Positions 34,124 through 43,320 of a DNA stretch of 64,000 nt are shown here, piece after piece. This DNA comes from an uncultured Bacteroidales bacterium (GTDB taxonomy: Bacteria > Bacteroidota > Bacteroidia > Bacteroidales > Salinivirgaceae): NCBI GenBank assembly GCA_937981765.1, contig CALJOM010000006.1, positions 186,001 through 250,000 of the forward strand, read 5' to 3'. The position numbers and the translations under genes were made by a program. The notes beneath the pieces are model-generated. The model made no database searches. It worked only from the letters and a program-made list of their open reading frames with translations, and was not told where the DNA came from. Each line of letters starts with the position of its first letter. Position 1 is the first letter of the stretch.

Positions 34124-35887
34124 ATGTTGCACTATAAAACTTTGTTGCCTCTTATTCTTTGTTGGATAGCTCTTTTAATAAATGGCTATGCTCAACCTTC
34201 TAATGTAGACGCTACCTATCTATTGTTGAAAAAAGAGTATCGGTTTCACCGCCATGGTGGTTACGAACTTACCTACGAACATCGATTAAAATATCAAAGC
34301 TACTTTGCTTTTCATCGTCTTTATGGAGAAACTTTTGTGGTTTACAATCCTGAGTTTCAAAAGCTCTTTATCGATTTATGTGAAACCACCATGGCCTATG
34401 GGGAAAAAATAACAGCCCCCGACAATGCTTTCAACGAGGTTTTACCCTCCTGGGCAGCAAATGCTCCCCAATATAATCATTGGCGAGAAATGGTAATTAC
34501 TCATACCGGACTTGAAATTGGGGCTGTTGTACATTTAAAATACCGAATTGTTTCTCAACCCGATAAGAAAGGATTTTGGCATTTTAATGAGCCGTTGGTT
34601 ATGGAAGTTTCTGTGGAACAGATGCAAATATCGTTTGTATTTCCCAAGGGTGTTGAGTTTCAATTCTATGACCGAACGCCACAAATGAAGCCGTTGATTG
34701 AGGAAACAGTCGATTCCATCAAATATTCATTTAACGTATCTAATGTCCCGATGAAAGATCTCACCGGATTGGTCGACAAGCATTTTTATCCCATGGTGGT
34801 CTTACAGGTGGGCCAAAAAGATTTGCCTCAGTTTTTAACCGATTTGGGCGAGAAATCCGAGCCCCTGAACTCAATAACCAGCCAACAGGCCGACAGTGCG
34901 CTATCGATTCGAAATAGGGTGGGACTTGTGAATACAATTCACGTTCCGTCAGCATTCCAGAAATTTCCGATTCAATCACCAAAAGTTACATTAGCGCGAA
35001 ATAGCGGTACTCCTCTTGAAAAGGCCATTCTTTTAGCAGACCAATTACGTTCTGCAGGAATTTCTTGTAAACTGGCATTGAAAATTCCGTCATCCTATTT
35101 CCAATTTGAAGCAACTAATCTTTCTTTGATTGAAGATGTGTTTGTGATTATCAAGCCTGAGAATCAGTTTTGGGTACTAACCACAGAAAAGGAACAGGTT
35201 TTAAACAAATTGGATTTTCCGGGATATGTTATTGTATATCTGGATGAATCGCAATTGGGAGTTTTTTACGATAGCCGCCCCAAAAATGTCCAAAGCCAGG
35301 TGACCCTCTCGTTGATAAAAGATGGAGAAAAAGTGAATATTAGTGGAACTGAGAATACCCGATATAATTACCAAGATCCAATTCTTTTGGTTAAATCTAC
35401 GGAAAAACTTACGTCAAAAAGAATTAGCAACTGGGCAGGAGAGGTTGAGAATGTTGCAATTGGTATGGATTGCGGGTTGTGTTATTCGTTAAAAATAGCT
35501 GAGAGCGAGGTGCCGATGCAGGGTAAAATTGCGGCTGTCTCCATTCCAACCTTAAAATATGGGGTTGATTTCGGCCGTTGGAAGGCTCTTCCAGAAACGA
35601 TATCGGGGCCGCTTCGTATCGGTGGAACACAAAGCGAACAAACCTCTGTTGAAATTATTTTGCCCCCGAAGGCACGCTTGGTTGGTAAACCTAAGTCAGA
35701 AAAACGCTCGGGCCCTTTTGGCGAAGTTGAGATTGATATTCAGCAGAAAGGTAATTCTATTTTTATAACACGGAAGGTCTCATTTAAGCCCTCCTTGGTT
35801 CTTCCATCACAATATTCCGATTTTAGAGAGGCAATGCGTGTTGTATATAGTCATGTAATAAATCCGATTTATATCGAGATTCCCTAA
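34124..35887 (+). CDS. Secreted DUF3857-like protein with inactive transglutaminase-like core
   Basis: A 587-residue exported protein (signal peptide ending NGYAQ) related to its upstream neighbour. An N-terminal DUF3857-like domain is followed by a shortened transglutaminase-like segment. The active-site region reads RNSGTPLEKAILLADQLRSAG against RCGVCKDKAGMLVTMLRAAG next door, so the catalytic Cys is replaced by Pro297; the His and Asp positions are also changed (EDVFVII and VLTTEKE). It is probably a non-catalytic partner or binding protein. It ends in a strong bidirectional terminator. Confidence 0.72.
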   Translation: MLHYKTLLPLILCWIALLINGYAQPSNVDATYLLLKKEYRFHRHGGYELTYEHRLKYQSYFAFHRLYGETFVVYNPEFQKLFIDLCETTMAYGEKITAPDNAFNEVLPSWAANAPQYNHWREMVITHTGLEIGAVVHLKYRIVSQPDKKGFWHFNEPLVMEVSVEQMQISFVFPKGVEFQFYDRTPQMKPLIEETVDSIKYSFNVSNVPMKDLTGLVDKHFYPMVVLQVGQKDLPQFLTDLGEKSEPLNSITSQQADSALSIRNRVGLVNTIHVPSAFQKFPIQSPKVTLARNSGTPLEKAILLADQLRSAGISCKLALKIPSSYFQFEATNLSLIEDVFVIIKPENQFWVLTTEKEQVLNKLDFPGYVIVYLDESQLGVFYDSRPKNVQSQVTLSLIKDGEKVNISGTENTRYNYQDPILLVKSTEKLTSKRISNWAGEVENVAIGMDCGLCYSLKIAESEVPMQGKIAAVSIPTLKYGVDFGRWKALPETISGPLRIGGTQSEQTSVEIILPPKARLVGKPKSEKRSGPFGEVEIDIQQKGNSIFITRKVSFKPSLVLPSQYSDFREAMRVVYSHVINPIYIEIP

Positions 35888-35921
35888 AAAATAAAGCCCC
35901 GTATCGCGGGGCTTTATTTTT
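35888..35921. terminator. Bidirectional Rho-independent terminator
   Basis: Stem AAAGCCCCG / CGGGGCTTT with a five-base loop, flanked by A-rich and T-rich tracts, between the convergent DUF3857-like and peroxiredoxin genes. Confidence 0.92.
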
Positions 35922-35944
35922 ACTCACAAAGGTTCGTACTTTCT

Positions 35945-36652
35945 TTAATTTTTTAAGATTTTTTTGAAGATAGTCTCCTTGTCCAATTTTTTGGTACAGA
36001 AGAACCAATCGTAGCATTTGATATCCTTTTCGTTTCCTTCAACCCGTTCTTTAGCCACTCCGCACGATCCAGCCGGAGGTACAATTACTTCGTCGCCCGG
36101 TTGCCAGTCGGCTGGTGTGGCAACTTCAAACTCGTCGGCGGTTTGCAGTGCGATTAGAACTCGATAAAGCTCTTCAAAGTTACGGCCAAGGCTTAACGGA
36201 TAGTAAATAATGGTACGGATAATTCCTTTAGGATCTATGAAAAATACGGCACGAACGGCTTTGGTACTGCTTTCTCCCGGTTGGATCATACCGTATTTTT
36301 TGGAAATTTCCATCGTGATGTCTTCAATTAAGGGAAACTTTACCTCTACATTTTTCATTCCCTTGAACTCAATTTTTTCCTTGATAGTTCTAAGCCAGGC
36401 GATGTGGCTGTATAACCCATCAACCGATAATCCAACCAGTTTACAGTTGGCCCGCTCGAACTTTTCTTCCAAGGTTGCAAAGGTCATAAATTCCGATGTG
36501 CAAACCGGAGTAAAGTCGGCTGGATGGCTGAAAAAAATCACCCAACTTCCTTTGTAATCTCCCGGGAAATTGATTTTGCCTTGAGTAGTTACAGCCTTAA
36601 ACTCAGGGGCTTTGTCGCCAATACGCGGCATTGCAATTACATTTTCTTCCAT
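35945..36652 (-). CDS. Peroxiredoxin (Prx6/archaeal TPx-like)
   Basis: A 235-residue cytosolic thiol peroxidase. The peroxidatic Cys51 is in FFSHPADFTPVCTSEF, with the Prx6-type Arg in TKAVRAVFFIDPKG. The long C-terminal arm carries further cysteines (GSCGVAKERV and the DIKCYDWFFC stretch), as in the archaeal-type two-Cys enzymes, where one acts as resolving Cys. It should reduce hydrogen peroxide and alkyl hydroperoxides. Divergent from the ABC-F gene. Confidence 0.93.
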   Translation of the reverse strand: MEENVIAMPRIGDKAPEFKAVTTQGKINFPGDYKGSWVIFFSHPADFTPVCTSEFMTFATLEEKFERANCKLVGLSVDGLYSHIAWLRTIKEKIEFKGMKNVEVKFPLIEDITMEISKKYGMIQPGESSTKAVRAVFFIDPKGIIRTIIYYPLSLGRNFEELYRVLIALQTADEFEVATPADWQPGDEVIVPPAGSCGVAKERVEGNEKDIKCYDWFFCTKKLDKETIFKKILKN

Positions 36653-36829
36653 AGTTTTACTGTTTATAGATTTGAGTTACATTAACATACTTGTGGTTCG
36701 AAAAATACCCTGCATAGTAACAGGTTGTATAAACAATGCTTCAGCATTTTTGTTCAAAAATTCTGTGTTTTTGTCATCATAGGTAATGTATAGCAGGGTG
36801 TTTTTAAAGAGTCTCAGAATCAGAATTGT

Positions 36830-36837
36830 TATCTTTG
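36830..36837 (+). promoter_or_regulatory. Putative -7 element of the ABC-F gene
   Basis: TATCTTTG matches TAnnTTTG exactly only 16 bases before the ATG, which would give a leader of roughly ten bases. No clear TTTG is found at the expected spacing. Confidence 0.35.
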
Positions 36838-36852
36838 TAAAAAAATCATTCA

Positions 36853-38730
36853 ATGAAGCCAATTCTACAGGTTGAGAACCTTTCAAAGTCGTTCGGAGTT
36901 TTGGAGTTGTTTCGCGAAATCAATTTTTCTATTGCAGAAAAGCAACGTGTTGGGCTCATTGCCCGTAATGGAACGGGTAAAACCACCTTGCTCAGGATAA
37001 TTGCCGGAGAAGAAACTCCCAATAGCGGTTCGGTAATTTTCCGTAACGATATTCGAATTGGCTATTTATCACAAAACTCTGGGTTGGATGAAAGATTGTC
37101 AATTCTGGGTAATGTTTTAAAGGGATCTCCCGAAATAGCCGATGCTATTGAGAAATATCAATATGCTCAAAAATTTAACGATAATCACAAACTACACAAA
37201 GCTGCTGAAAGGATAGACGCTTTAAATGCCTGGAATTTTGAAAATTTGGCAATGAAAATTCTTTCCCAGTTGGAAATAGCTGATTTTAGCTTACCAATAT
37301 CGGCACTTTCCGGCGGACAACGAAAAAGGGTAGCTCTTGCTGCTGTTTTGATGATGAACCCCGATTTTCTTATTCTTGATGAGCCTACTAATCACCTAGA
37401 TTTACCAATGGTGGAGTGGCTCGAAGAATTTCTTGTTAAATCGCAGCCAACCCTACTAATGGTTACTCACGATCGTGTTTTTCTCGACAAAATTTGCAAC
37501 GAAATCTTAGAAATCGACAACAGACAGCTCTATAGTTACAAAGGGAATTTTAGTTACTTTTTGGAAAAACGGCAGGAACGACTCGATGCCCGCCAGGCTA
37601 ATTTTGAACGGGCTAATAATCTTTATCGCAGGGAGTTGGAGTGGATACGAAGAACACCATCAGCCCGTACCGGTAAGGCAAAATATCGTATCGACGCTTT
37701 TGATAAAATCAGAGAAGAGGCTCAAGCCAGGTTTGACGATAGTAAACTTAGAATTGCCGTAAAAACCGAACGGCTGGGGAAAAAGATTCTCGAGGCTAAA
37801 AACATAAGCAAGCAATTCGATAATAAAATTATTTTGCGAAACTTTTCTTATAATTTCCGACGATTTGAGCGGCTTGGCATTGTTGGAAATAACGGAACAG
37901 GGAAATCTGCATTTTTAAATATTCTTACTGGACAGTTAAAGCCCGACAAGGGGGAAGTAGAAGTTGGAGAAACAATTGTGTTTGGCTATTATCGCCAGGA
38001 AGGCATACGGTTTAACGAAAACGAGAAAGTAATCGATGCTCTTCGAAGCATTGCCGAGGTGGTAACGCTTCACGACGGGCAAAAGATTTCGGTTTCGCAG
38101 TTTTTAACCCATTTTTTATTTCCATCTTCAGTTCAGAACAGTTGCATTGGATTACTCAGTGGAGGTGAAAAACGCCGGCTTTACCTTTGTACTATATTAA
38201 TGAAAAATCCTAATTTCCTGATTCTCGACGAGCCTTCCAATGACCTTGATATTGAGACGCTTCAGGTTCTGGAGGAGTATCTTGAAAACTTTCCCGGGGT
38301 GATTTTGGTTGTGTCGCACGATCGCAGATTCTTGGATAAGGTGGTTGATGGATTGCTGATTTTTGAGGGCGATGGTGAAATTTCCGGGTTTGCAGGGAAT
38401 TACAGCGATTATTACCAATGGAAACAGAAACAAAGACAAGAGGCACAAACATTGCAAAAATCCCAAACGCAACCGGAGGTAAAAATCGTTAAACGAGAGT
38501 ATAAAAACAGGTTCTCCTTTGCAGAAAAAAAAGAGTTGGAGCAACTAACCGCTGAAATAGAATTGTTGGAAAAGGAGAAGAAGGAGCTGGAGATACTTTT
38601 TTCAACAGGAGATATTGATGCCACTAAAAATGCACAACTGTTTATCCGTATGGGAGAAATACTTGAATTGCTTGATTTAAAGGAGTTAAGGTGGTTAGAG
38701 CTAATGGAAAAAGGCGGTGATAAGGCCTAA
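36853..38730 (+). CDS. ABC-F family ATPase (Uup-like)
   Basis: A 625-residue protein with two ABC domains in tandem and no membrane segments. First domain: Walker A GLIARNGTGKTTL, signature LSGGQRKRVAL, Walker B FLILDEPTNHLD. Second: GIVGNNGTGKSAF, LLSGGEKRRLYL, FLILDEPSNDLD. A charged linker lies between them and a coiled coil closes the C-terminus, as in Uup. ABC-F proteins act on ribosomes or in DNA/translation quality control rather than transport. Its stop codon abuts the stop of the convergent gene at 38731 with no base between. Confidence 0.92.
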   Translation: MKPILQVENLSKSFGVLELFREINFSIAEKQRVGLIARNGTGKTTLLRIIAGEETPNSGSVIFRNDIRIGYLSQNSGLDERLSILGNVLKGSPEIADAIEKYQYAQKFNDNHKLHKAAERIDALNAWNFENLAMKILSQLEIADFSLPISALSGGQRKRVALAAVLMMNPDFLILDEPTNHLDLPMVEWLEEFLVKSQPTLLMVTHDRVFLDKICNEILEIDNRQLYSYKGNFSYFLEKRQERLDARQANFERANNLYRRELEWIRRTPSARTGKAKYRIDAFDKIREEAQARFDDSKLRIAVKTERLGKKILEAKNISKQFDNKIILRNFSYNFRRFERLGIVGNNGTGKSAFLNILTGQLKPDKGEVEVGETIVFGYYRQEGIRFNENEKVIDALRSIAEVVTLHDGQKISVSQFLTHFLFPSSVQNSCIGLLSGGEKRRLYLCTILMKNPNFLILDEPSNDLDIETLQVLEEYLENFPGVILVVSHDRRFLDKVVDGLLIFEGDGEISGFAGNYSDYYQWKQKQRQEAQTLQKSQTQPEVKIVKREYKNRFSFAEKKELEQLTAEIELLEKEKKELEILFSTGDIDATKNAQLFIRMGEILELLDLKELRWLELMEKGGDKA

Positions 38731-39183
38731 TTATTTCGAGCCCATAAGTCCTAGCATTAGAATGCAACAACCATCTTTTCCATTTTGGAAATATACCTGA
38801 ATGTTGTATACCTGAGTTTTATTGCATTCAAATTCGAACACTACCGTTTGAGAACCATTTTCCGCTACTACATATTCCTGAAACTGGTCGTAGATTCTGA
38901 CAACAGGATTTCCTGGCCTTTGAGGATCTGCTTGAGCAACAAAACGATACCGACTTCCTTTGTTCAGCAAAACCGAAAGTTCTTCAACCGGAATTCTTCT
39001 GCCCGATTTTTCAGGTAAAGTAACTTTAAAATCTCTGAGATATGTTCCACCTTCAAGCCGTTTGTAGGCATCTCTTCTTTGGTTGTTATCGCACTGGGCA
39101 AAAGAATATTGTGCCTGAAAAAGGACTGCAATTACCAGTAAAAGCAGCAAACGGAGAAATCGGTTAAGTATTTTAAGCATCAA
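38731..39183 (-). CDS. Small secreted protein, paralogue of the 13104-13535 gene
   Basis: A 150-residue protein with signal peptide (cleavage near SFAQ), then a beta-rich domain with conserved landmarks GTYLRDF, VLLNKGSRYRF, VRIYDQF and QVYNIQVYFQNGKDGCC. These match the protein at 13104-13535 in order and spacing. Cysteines FECNK and DGCC could form a disulfide. Function unknown. Tail-to-tail with the ABC-F gene without any intergenic base; no terminator serves this end. Confidence 0.65.
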   Translation of the reverse strand: MMLKILNRFLRLLLLLVIAVLFQAQYSFAQCDNNQRRDAYKRLEGGTYLRDFKVTLPEKSGRRIPVEELSVLLNKGSRYRFVAQADPQRPGNPVVRIYDQFQEYVVAENGSQTVVFEFECNKTQVYNIQVYFQNGKDGCCILMLGLMGSK

Positions 39184-39357
39184 ATAATGCTGTTTAATGG
39201 TTTGTTTGGCAAAAATACAAAAAAAAGTTGTAAAAATACGTTTTGTCAGTTGATTTTCAACGGTCTAAACCCGGATTTATTGAAAAGTGGCTATGGGATT
39301 TGGTAATTTTTAGATAGTTGCCTTTCAATATTTTTCAATCAGAAACACTAATTATGG

Positions 39358-40455
39358 CTATTTTTTTTTGTTTGGGTCCTCTGATTGGGGTGTGGAATTT
39401 TGCATGTGTCGATTTTGTACGGAAATGGATTCTTTATGAATACATTGTAACAATTGAAGTATAAAATCGGGATTTAGTCCAACGGCCTCTGCCTGGCGTT
39501 GACGGGTTTCAATAATTTGTTTCCAACGATTAATCTGAAAAGGTGCTAAACGGTTCTGCTTTTTAAATTCAGCAATTTTATATGAAATTTCAAACCGTTT
39601 TCCAAGTAGCTCGATTAGTTGATAATCAATTGAATCTATCTGCATACGATATTGGTCTAAAACCGAAGGTGTTGAGTTGGAAGTCTGGTTGCGCACCTGG
39701 AGAAGATTCATTATTTCGTTAAAACGCTGAGGAGTTATCTGCTGCAAAGCGTCGGTTTTTGCCACTTCCGGATTTGGATGCACTTCAATCATAAGTCCAT
39801 TCATCATAATATCGAAAGCATACTGCGCAACATCGAAGATACGGGAATGATCACCGGCAATGTGCGAAGGGTCGCATAAAATCGGTAGATCGGGATAGCG
39901 AATTTTGAGTTCTATAGCAATTTCCCACTGAGGAATATTGCGATAAATGGAAGTTCGATAGGGATAGAACCCTCGGTGAATAGCTGCAATGGTTCTGATA
40001 CCTGAATTTTTTATGCGTTCAATAGCTCCTATCCAAAGTTCTAAATCCGGATTAGGCGGATTTTTTACAAAAACAGGAATATTAACTCCGCGCAATGCTT
40101 CTGCTATTTCGTTAATCGAAAAAGGATTCCCTGAAGTTCTGGCGCCAATCCATAACATGTCAATTCCATATTTTAGGCACTTCTCAAGATGTTGGGGTGT
40201 GGCTATTTCTGTTATTACGGGAAGATTAAATTGCTGTTTTATTTCGGTAAGCCATTGCAATGCAGTTTCGCCCAGTCCTTCAAATTGTCCCGGACGAGTA
40301 CGGGGTTTCCAGACCCCGGAACGGAATGCATCCACTTTCCCAGTTTTCGCTAAAGCTTCGGCACATTCGAACATTTGTTCCCGGCTTTCGGCACTGCACG
40401 GTCCTGCAATAATTAATGGTTTATTACGGTTGAAGAGTTCGTTGTTTTGCGTCAT
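39358..40455 (-). CDS. Bifunctional 3-deoxy-7-phosphoheptulonate synthase / chorismate mutase (type II)
   Basis: A 365-residue fusion typical of Bacteroidota. The DAHP synthase part (about 1-260, KDO8P-synthase-like type) has IIAGPCSAESREQM, FRSGVWKPRTRPG and the metal site in CDPSHIAGDHSRI. The chorismate mutase AroQ part (about 275-350) has YRMQIDSIDYQLIELLGKRF. It catalyses the first step of aromatic amino acid synthesis and chorismate to prephenate. The gene starts 6 bases after the folA stop, so both are probably co-transcribed with thyA. Confidence 0.93.
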   Translation of the reverse strand: MTQNNELFNRNKPLIIAGPCSAESREQMFECAEALAKTGKVDAFRSGVWKPRTRPGQFEGLGETALQWLTEIKQQFNLPVITEIATPQHLEKCLKYGIDMLWIGARTSGNPFSINEIAEALRGVNIPVFVKNPPNPDLELWIGAIERIKNSGIRTIAAIHRGFYPYRTSIYRNIPQWEIAIELKIRYPDLPILCDPSHIAGDHSRIFDVAQYAFDIMMNGLMIEVHPNPEVAKTDALQQITPQRFNEIMNLLQVRNQTSNSTPSVLDQYRMQIDSIDYQLIELLGKRFEISYKIAEFKKQNRLAPFQINRWKQIIETRQRQAEAVGLNPDFILQLLQCIHKESISVQNRHMQNSTPQSEDPNKKK

Positions 40456-40461
40456 AATCCT

Positions 40462-40953
40462 CTATTTGCGGCGAAACACTTCAAAAGTGTACGGACAACT
40501 GTCTTTTTCAGTTTGGGGATTTGGTAGCGAGGAAATCAGTTCCCATTCATCGGGGATGAAGCCTTCAAGGTGGGTGTCGGTTTCAAATTTCCCATGAACA
40601 CGGGTTAAATATAAGGTAGAGGCTAAGGGGAAAAATTGACGGTAGATTTCTGCTCCTCCGATAATAAAAATCGTTTTCGGCGAATAGTCTTGCTGAATAA
40701 ATTCTTTCACCGAACTAAAAACCTGTACTCCCACAGGAAGATCTATGGAATTACGAGTTAATACAACGTTGATCCTTTCCGGGAGAGGTTTTTTAGGGAG
40801 TGATTCCCAGGTTTTTCTACCCATAACCACTACATTCCCGGTGGTGAGTTGCTTAAAGCGTTTCAGGTCGTTACTTAAACGCCAGGGCAATTGGTTTCGG
40901 TATCCAATGCCATTGTTTTCGTCGACAGCAACTATAATGGAAAGATTGTTCAT
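40462..40953 (-). CDS. folA: Dihydrofolate reductase
   Basis: A 163-residue enzyme that reduces dihydrofolate with NADPH. It starts MNNLSIIVAVDENNGIGYRNQLPWRLSNDLKRFK, with the active-site Asp in LSNDLKRF, VVMGRKTWES and FIIGGAEIYRQF (NADPH loop). Length is normal. Eleven bases separate it from thyA, whose product generates dihydrofolate. Confidence 0.96.
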   Translation of the reverse strand: MNNLSIIVAVDENNGIGYRNQLPWRLSNDLKRFKQLTTGNVVVMGRKTWESLPKKPLPERINVVLTRNSIDLPVGVQVFSSVKEFIQQDYSPKTIFIIGGAEIYRQFFPLASTLYLTRVHGKFETDTHLEGFIPDEWELISSLPNPQTEKDSCPYTFEVFRRK

Positions 40954-40964
40954 GAGTAAACGGG

Positions 40965-41759
40965 TTAAACGGAAACTTCACCCTTAATGGGTGGATGCGG
41001 ATTATAGTCAATGAGTTCAAAATCGGAGAAAGTGAACTCGAAAATAGAGGTAACATTGGGGTTTAGTTTCATTTTGGGAAGGGGTCGTGGTTCTCGGCTT
41101 AATTGTGTTTTAACCTGGACTATATGGTTTAGGTAAATATGCGCGTCGCCAAACGTATGGATAAATTCCCCGGGCTGGTAACCAGTAACTTGGGCAAGCA
41201 TCAGGGTTAGTAGGGAATAACTGGCCAAGTTGAACGGAACGCCGAGAAAGAGGTCTGCACTCCGTTGATAGAGCTGACACGATAGCTTTCCATTAGCCAC
41301 ATAAAACTGGAAAAGAATATGGCATGGAGGAAGTGCCATTTGGTCAATTTGTCCTACGTTCCAGGCGGAAACTATATGTCGTCGCGAATCGGGATTGTTT
41401 TTGAGGTTTTCTACCAATTGTGCTATTTGGTCTATATGTAGGCCGTTGTGAGTTGGCCAACTTCGCCACTGGTAGCCGTATATTGGTCCGAGTTCTCCGG
41501 TAGAGTCCGCCCATTCGTCCCAGATGGTTACTCCGTTTTCTTTCAAATATTGTATGTTGGTTGATCCTTTTAGGAACCACAATAATTCGTAAATTATGCT
41601 TTTTAGGTGTACTTTCTTGGTTGTAAGCAGCGGAAATCCTTGTTGGAGGTCGACGCGATACTGATATCCAAAAATGGAAACAGTGCCTGTTCCGGTTCGG
41701 TCTTTTTTGGCTACTCCATTTTCCAACGTATAGCGGAGTAAGTCGAGATATGCTTTCAT
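40965..41759 (-). CDS. thyA: Thymidylate synthase
   Basis: A 264-residue ThyA that methylates dUMP to dTMP with methylene-tetrahydrofolate. Signatures: [29 protein letters not shown]-like [13 protein letters not shown], the catalytic Cys in [30 protein letters not shown] and HIYLNHI. It is the first gene of the thyA-folA-DAHPS/CM run. A TACCTTTG -7-like element lies upstream on the same strand, and dtd is divergent. Confidence 0.96.
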   Translation of the reverse strand: MKAYLDLLRYTLENGVAKKDRTGTGTVSIFGYQYRVDLQQGFPLLTTKKVHLKSIIYELLWFLKGSTNIQYLKENGVTIWDEWADSTGELGPIYGYQWRSWPTHNGLHIDQIAQLVENLKNNPDSRRHIVSAWNVGQIDQMALPPCHILFQFYVANGKLSCQLYQRSADLFLGVPFNLASYSLLTLMLAQVTGYQPGEFIHTFGDAHIYLNHIVQVKTQLSREPRPLPKMKLNPNVTSIFEFTFSDFELIDYNPHPPIKGEVSV

Positions 41760-41852
41760 AATTTATTTTTGGGTTGTATTTGTTCTGCTATTGATAAAAT
41801 TCGATTATTATTCTCTGGGAGGGTAACGCAGGGAATATTGACTTTGTTTTTG

Positions 41853-41860
41853 CAAAGGTA
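41853..41860 (-). promoter_or_regulatory. Putative -7 element upstream of thyA
   Basis: The minus strand reads TACCTTTG, an exact TAnnTTTG match, about 94 bases before the thyA start. The -33 element is not clear. Confidence 0.35.
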
Positions 41861-41930
41861 AAACAATTCGTTGGTTAATGTATTTTGTTGAATAAAACCG
41901 TAATTTCGCGCAGAAAAATTAAGGATAGCC

Positions 41931-42383
41931 ATGAGAGTTGTGGTTCAACGTTGCAGTAGTGCCCGGGTTCTGGTCGATTCCAATGTAACCGGAGAAATAA
42001 AATTGGGTTTGCTGTTATTGGTTGGTATTGAACATGCCGACACGGAAGAAGATATCCGTTGGCTTGCATCAAAAATTGTAAATCTCCGAATTTTTGAAGA
42101 TGCTCAGGGATTAATGAATTTATCGGTAAAAGAGGTGAATGGAGATATTTTGGCTGTTAGTCAGTTTACCCTCCATGCCAAAACAAAAAAAGGAAACCGT
42201 CCCTCTTTTGTTCTGGCAGCCCAATCCGACAGGGCTAAGCCAATGTTCGAACAATTTGTGGCCGAGCTTTCTGCTTTATTGGGAAAACCCGTGCCAACGG
42301 GGATTTTTGGAGCTAAAATGGAGGTAGAGATTTACAATAACGGCCCGGTGACCATACTTATTGATACAAAAAATAGGGAGTAA
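41931..42383 (+). CDS. dtd: D-aminoacyl-tRNA deacylase
   Basis: A 150-residue DTD that clears D-amino acids (and glycine mischarged on tRNA-Ala) from tRNA. MRVVVQRCSSARV at the start, LLVGIEHADTEED, the Ser-Gln-Phe-Thr-Leu motif in VSQFTLHA, and the Gly-cisPro motif NGPVTILID near the end are diagnostic. Full length. It is followed 61 bases later by a MazG-like gene. Confidence 0.95.
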   Translation: MRVVVQRCSSARVLVDSNVTGEIKLGLLLLVGIEHADTEEDIRWLASKIVNLRIFEDAQGLMNLSVKEVNGDILAVSQFTLHAKTKKGNRPSFVLAAQSDRAKPMFEQFVAELSALLGKPVPTGIFGAKMEVEIYNNGPVTILIDTKNRE

Positions 42384-42444
42384 GAGTTACTGCCGTTATT
42401 GTGAATCTGGATTTTTAATTTTAACCTTTTAATAGAGCTTTTTG

Positions 42445-42819
42445 ATGAATAGTGAAATCAACCGTATTACCCTTTCCGAGGTTCAGCAAATGGTAGATGA
42501 ATGGATACGAACTGTTGGAGTTCGATATTTCAGCGAGCTGACAAATATGGCGTTATTAATGGAAGAAGTTGGAGAGTTAGCTCGCATAATTGCCAGGAAA
42601 TATGGCGAACAGTCATTCAAAGAGGGAGAACACACATCTATAAGTGAAGAAATTGCCGATGTGCTTTTTGTCCTAATTTGCCTTGCCAACCAAACCGGAG
42701 TAAATTTAGAGGAAGCCTTTAAGCAGAATCTTGAAAAAAAGAGTCTTCGCGACAGTCAGCGCCATAAAAACAATCCCAAGCTGAAAAACAGGGAAAACCC
42801 CTCGGGAAGTTCGAATTAG
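42445..42819 (+). CDS. MazG-like nucleotide pyrophosphohydrolase
   Basis: A 124-residue helical protein of the MazG/iMazG superfamily. The metal-binding ExxE-12-28-ExxD pattern is seen as LMEEVGELARI followed by SEEIADVLFVLICLA. It probably hydrolyses non-canonical or excess (d)NTPs to the monophosphate and pyrophosphate. TTG at 42442 would add one residue; ATG at 42445 is preferred. It follows dtd on the same strand. Confidence 0.88.
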   Translation: MNSEINRITLSEVQQMVDEWIRTVGVRYFSELTNMALLMEEVGELARIIARKYGEQSFKEGEHTSISEEIADVLFVLICLANQTGVNLEEAFKQNLEKKSLRDSQRHKNNPKLKNRENPSGSSN

Positions 42820-42850
42820 TTATCTTCGGTATGTCAATTTTTTATTTGTT

Positions 42851-42938
42851 TTGACATAAAACTAAATTTTTGTCACACAATGCTGAAAAAATGGCATAAA
42901 CAATCTGCCGTTTAGGGAAATCATCGTCTTGGCATAAA
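42851..42938 (+). promoter_or_regulatory. Three TGRCATAAA direct repeats upstream of groES
   Basis: TTGACATAAA (42851), ATGGCATAAA (42891) and TTGGCATAAA (42929) occur in the same orientation with start-to-start spacings of 40 and 38 bases, all within the 180-base region between the MazG-like gene and groES. There is no CIRCE element. They may be binding sites of a stress regulator or alternative promoter elements. Confidence 0.35.
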
Positions 42939-42999
42939 TTGTGAATTATACCACCCTCGTGATACTAAATCAAATGTTTAACCCTAAAATATTACAACA

Positions 43000-43281
43000 A
43001 TGGCAGAATTAAAAGGACGAGTATTAGCTGGGAAAGTACTGGTTAAACCTATCGAAGCCGAAGAAAAAACCGCCAGTGGGATTTATATCCCCGACAGCGC
43101 TAAGGAAAAACCTCAGCAGGGAACGGTTGTTCTTGTTGGTGGTCCGAAAAAAGATGAGCAAGTGGAAGTTAAAAAAGGCGACCAGGTGCTCTACGGAAAA
43201 TATTCCGGTACAGAAATCACCATCAACAATGAAAAGTATCTGTTGCTGAATCACAATGACATTCTGTTTATCATCGAGTAA
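43000..43281 (+). CDS. groES: Co-chaperonin GroES
   Basis: A 93-residue heptameric lid for GroEL. GRVLAGKVLVKPIEAEEKTASGIYIPD includes the mobile loop region, and GDQVLYGKYSGTEI and NDILFIIE close the domain. Forty bases separate it from groEL, forming the usual operon. The long AT-rich leader contains the direct repeats described separately. Confidence 0.97.
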   Translation: MAELKGRVLAGKVLVKPIEAEEKTASGIYIPDSAKEKPQQGTVVLVGGPKKDEQVEVKKGDQVLYGKYSGTEITINNEKYLLLNHNDILFIIE

Positions 43282-43320
43282 GGTTTTCGTAAGTTTAACA
43301 AAAAAAAATAGGTAGATATT

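Noticed and set aside
42889..42945. Possible sigma-54 promoter (TGGCAT…TTG) upstream of groES
   Set aside because: The GC doublet at -12 is not present at the correct spacing in any of the three repeats.
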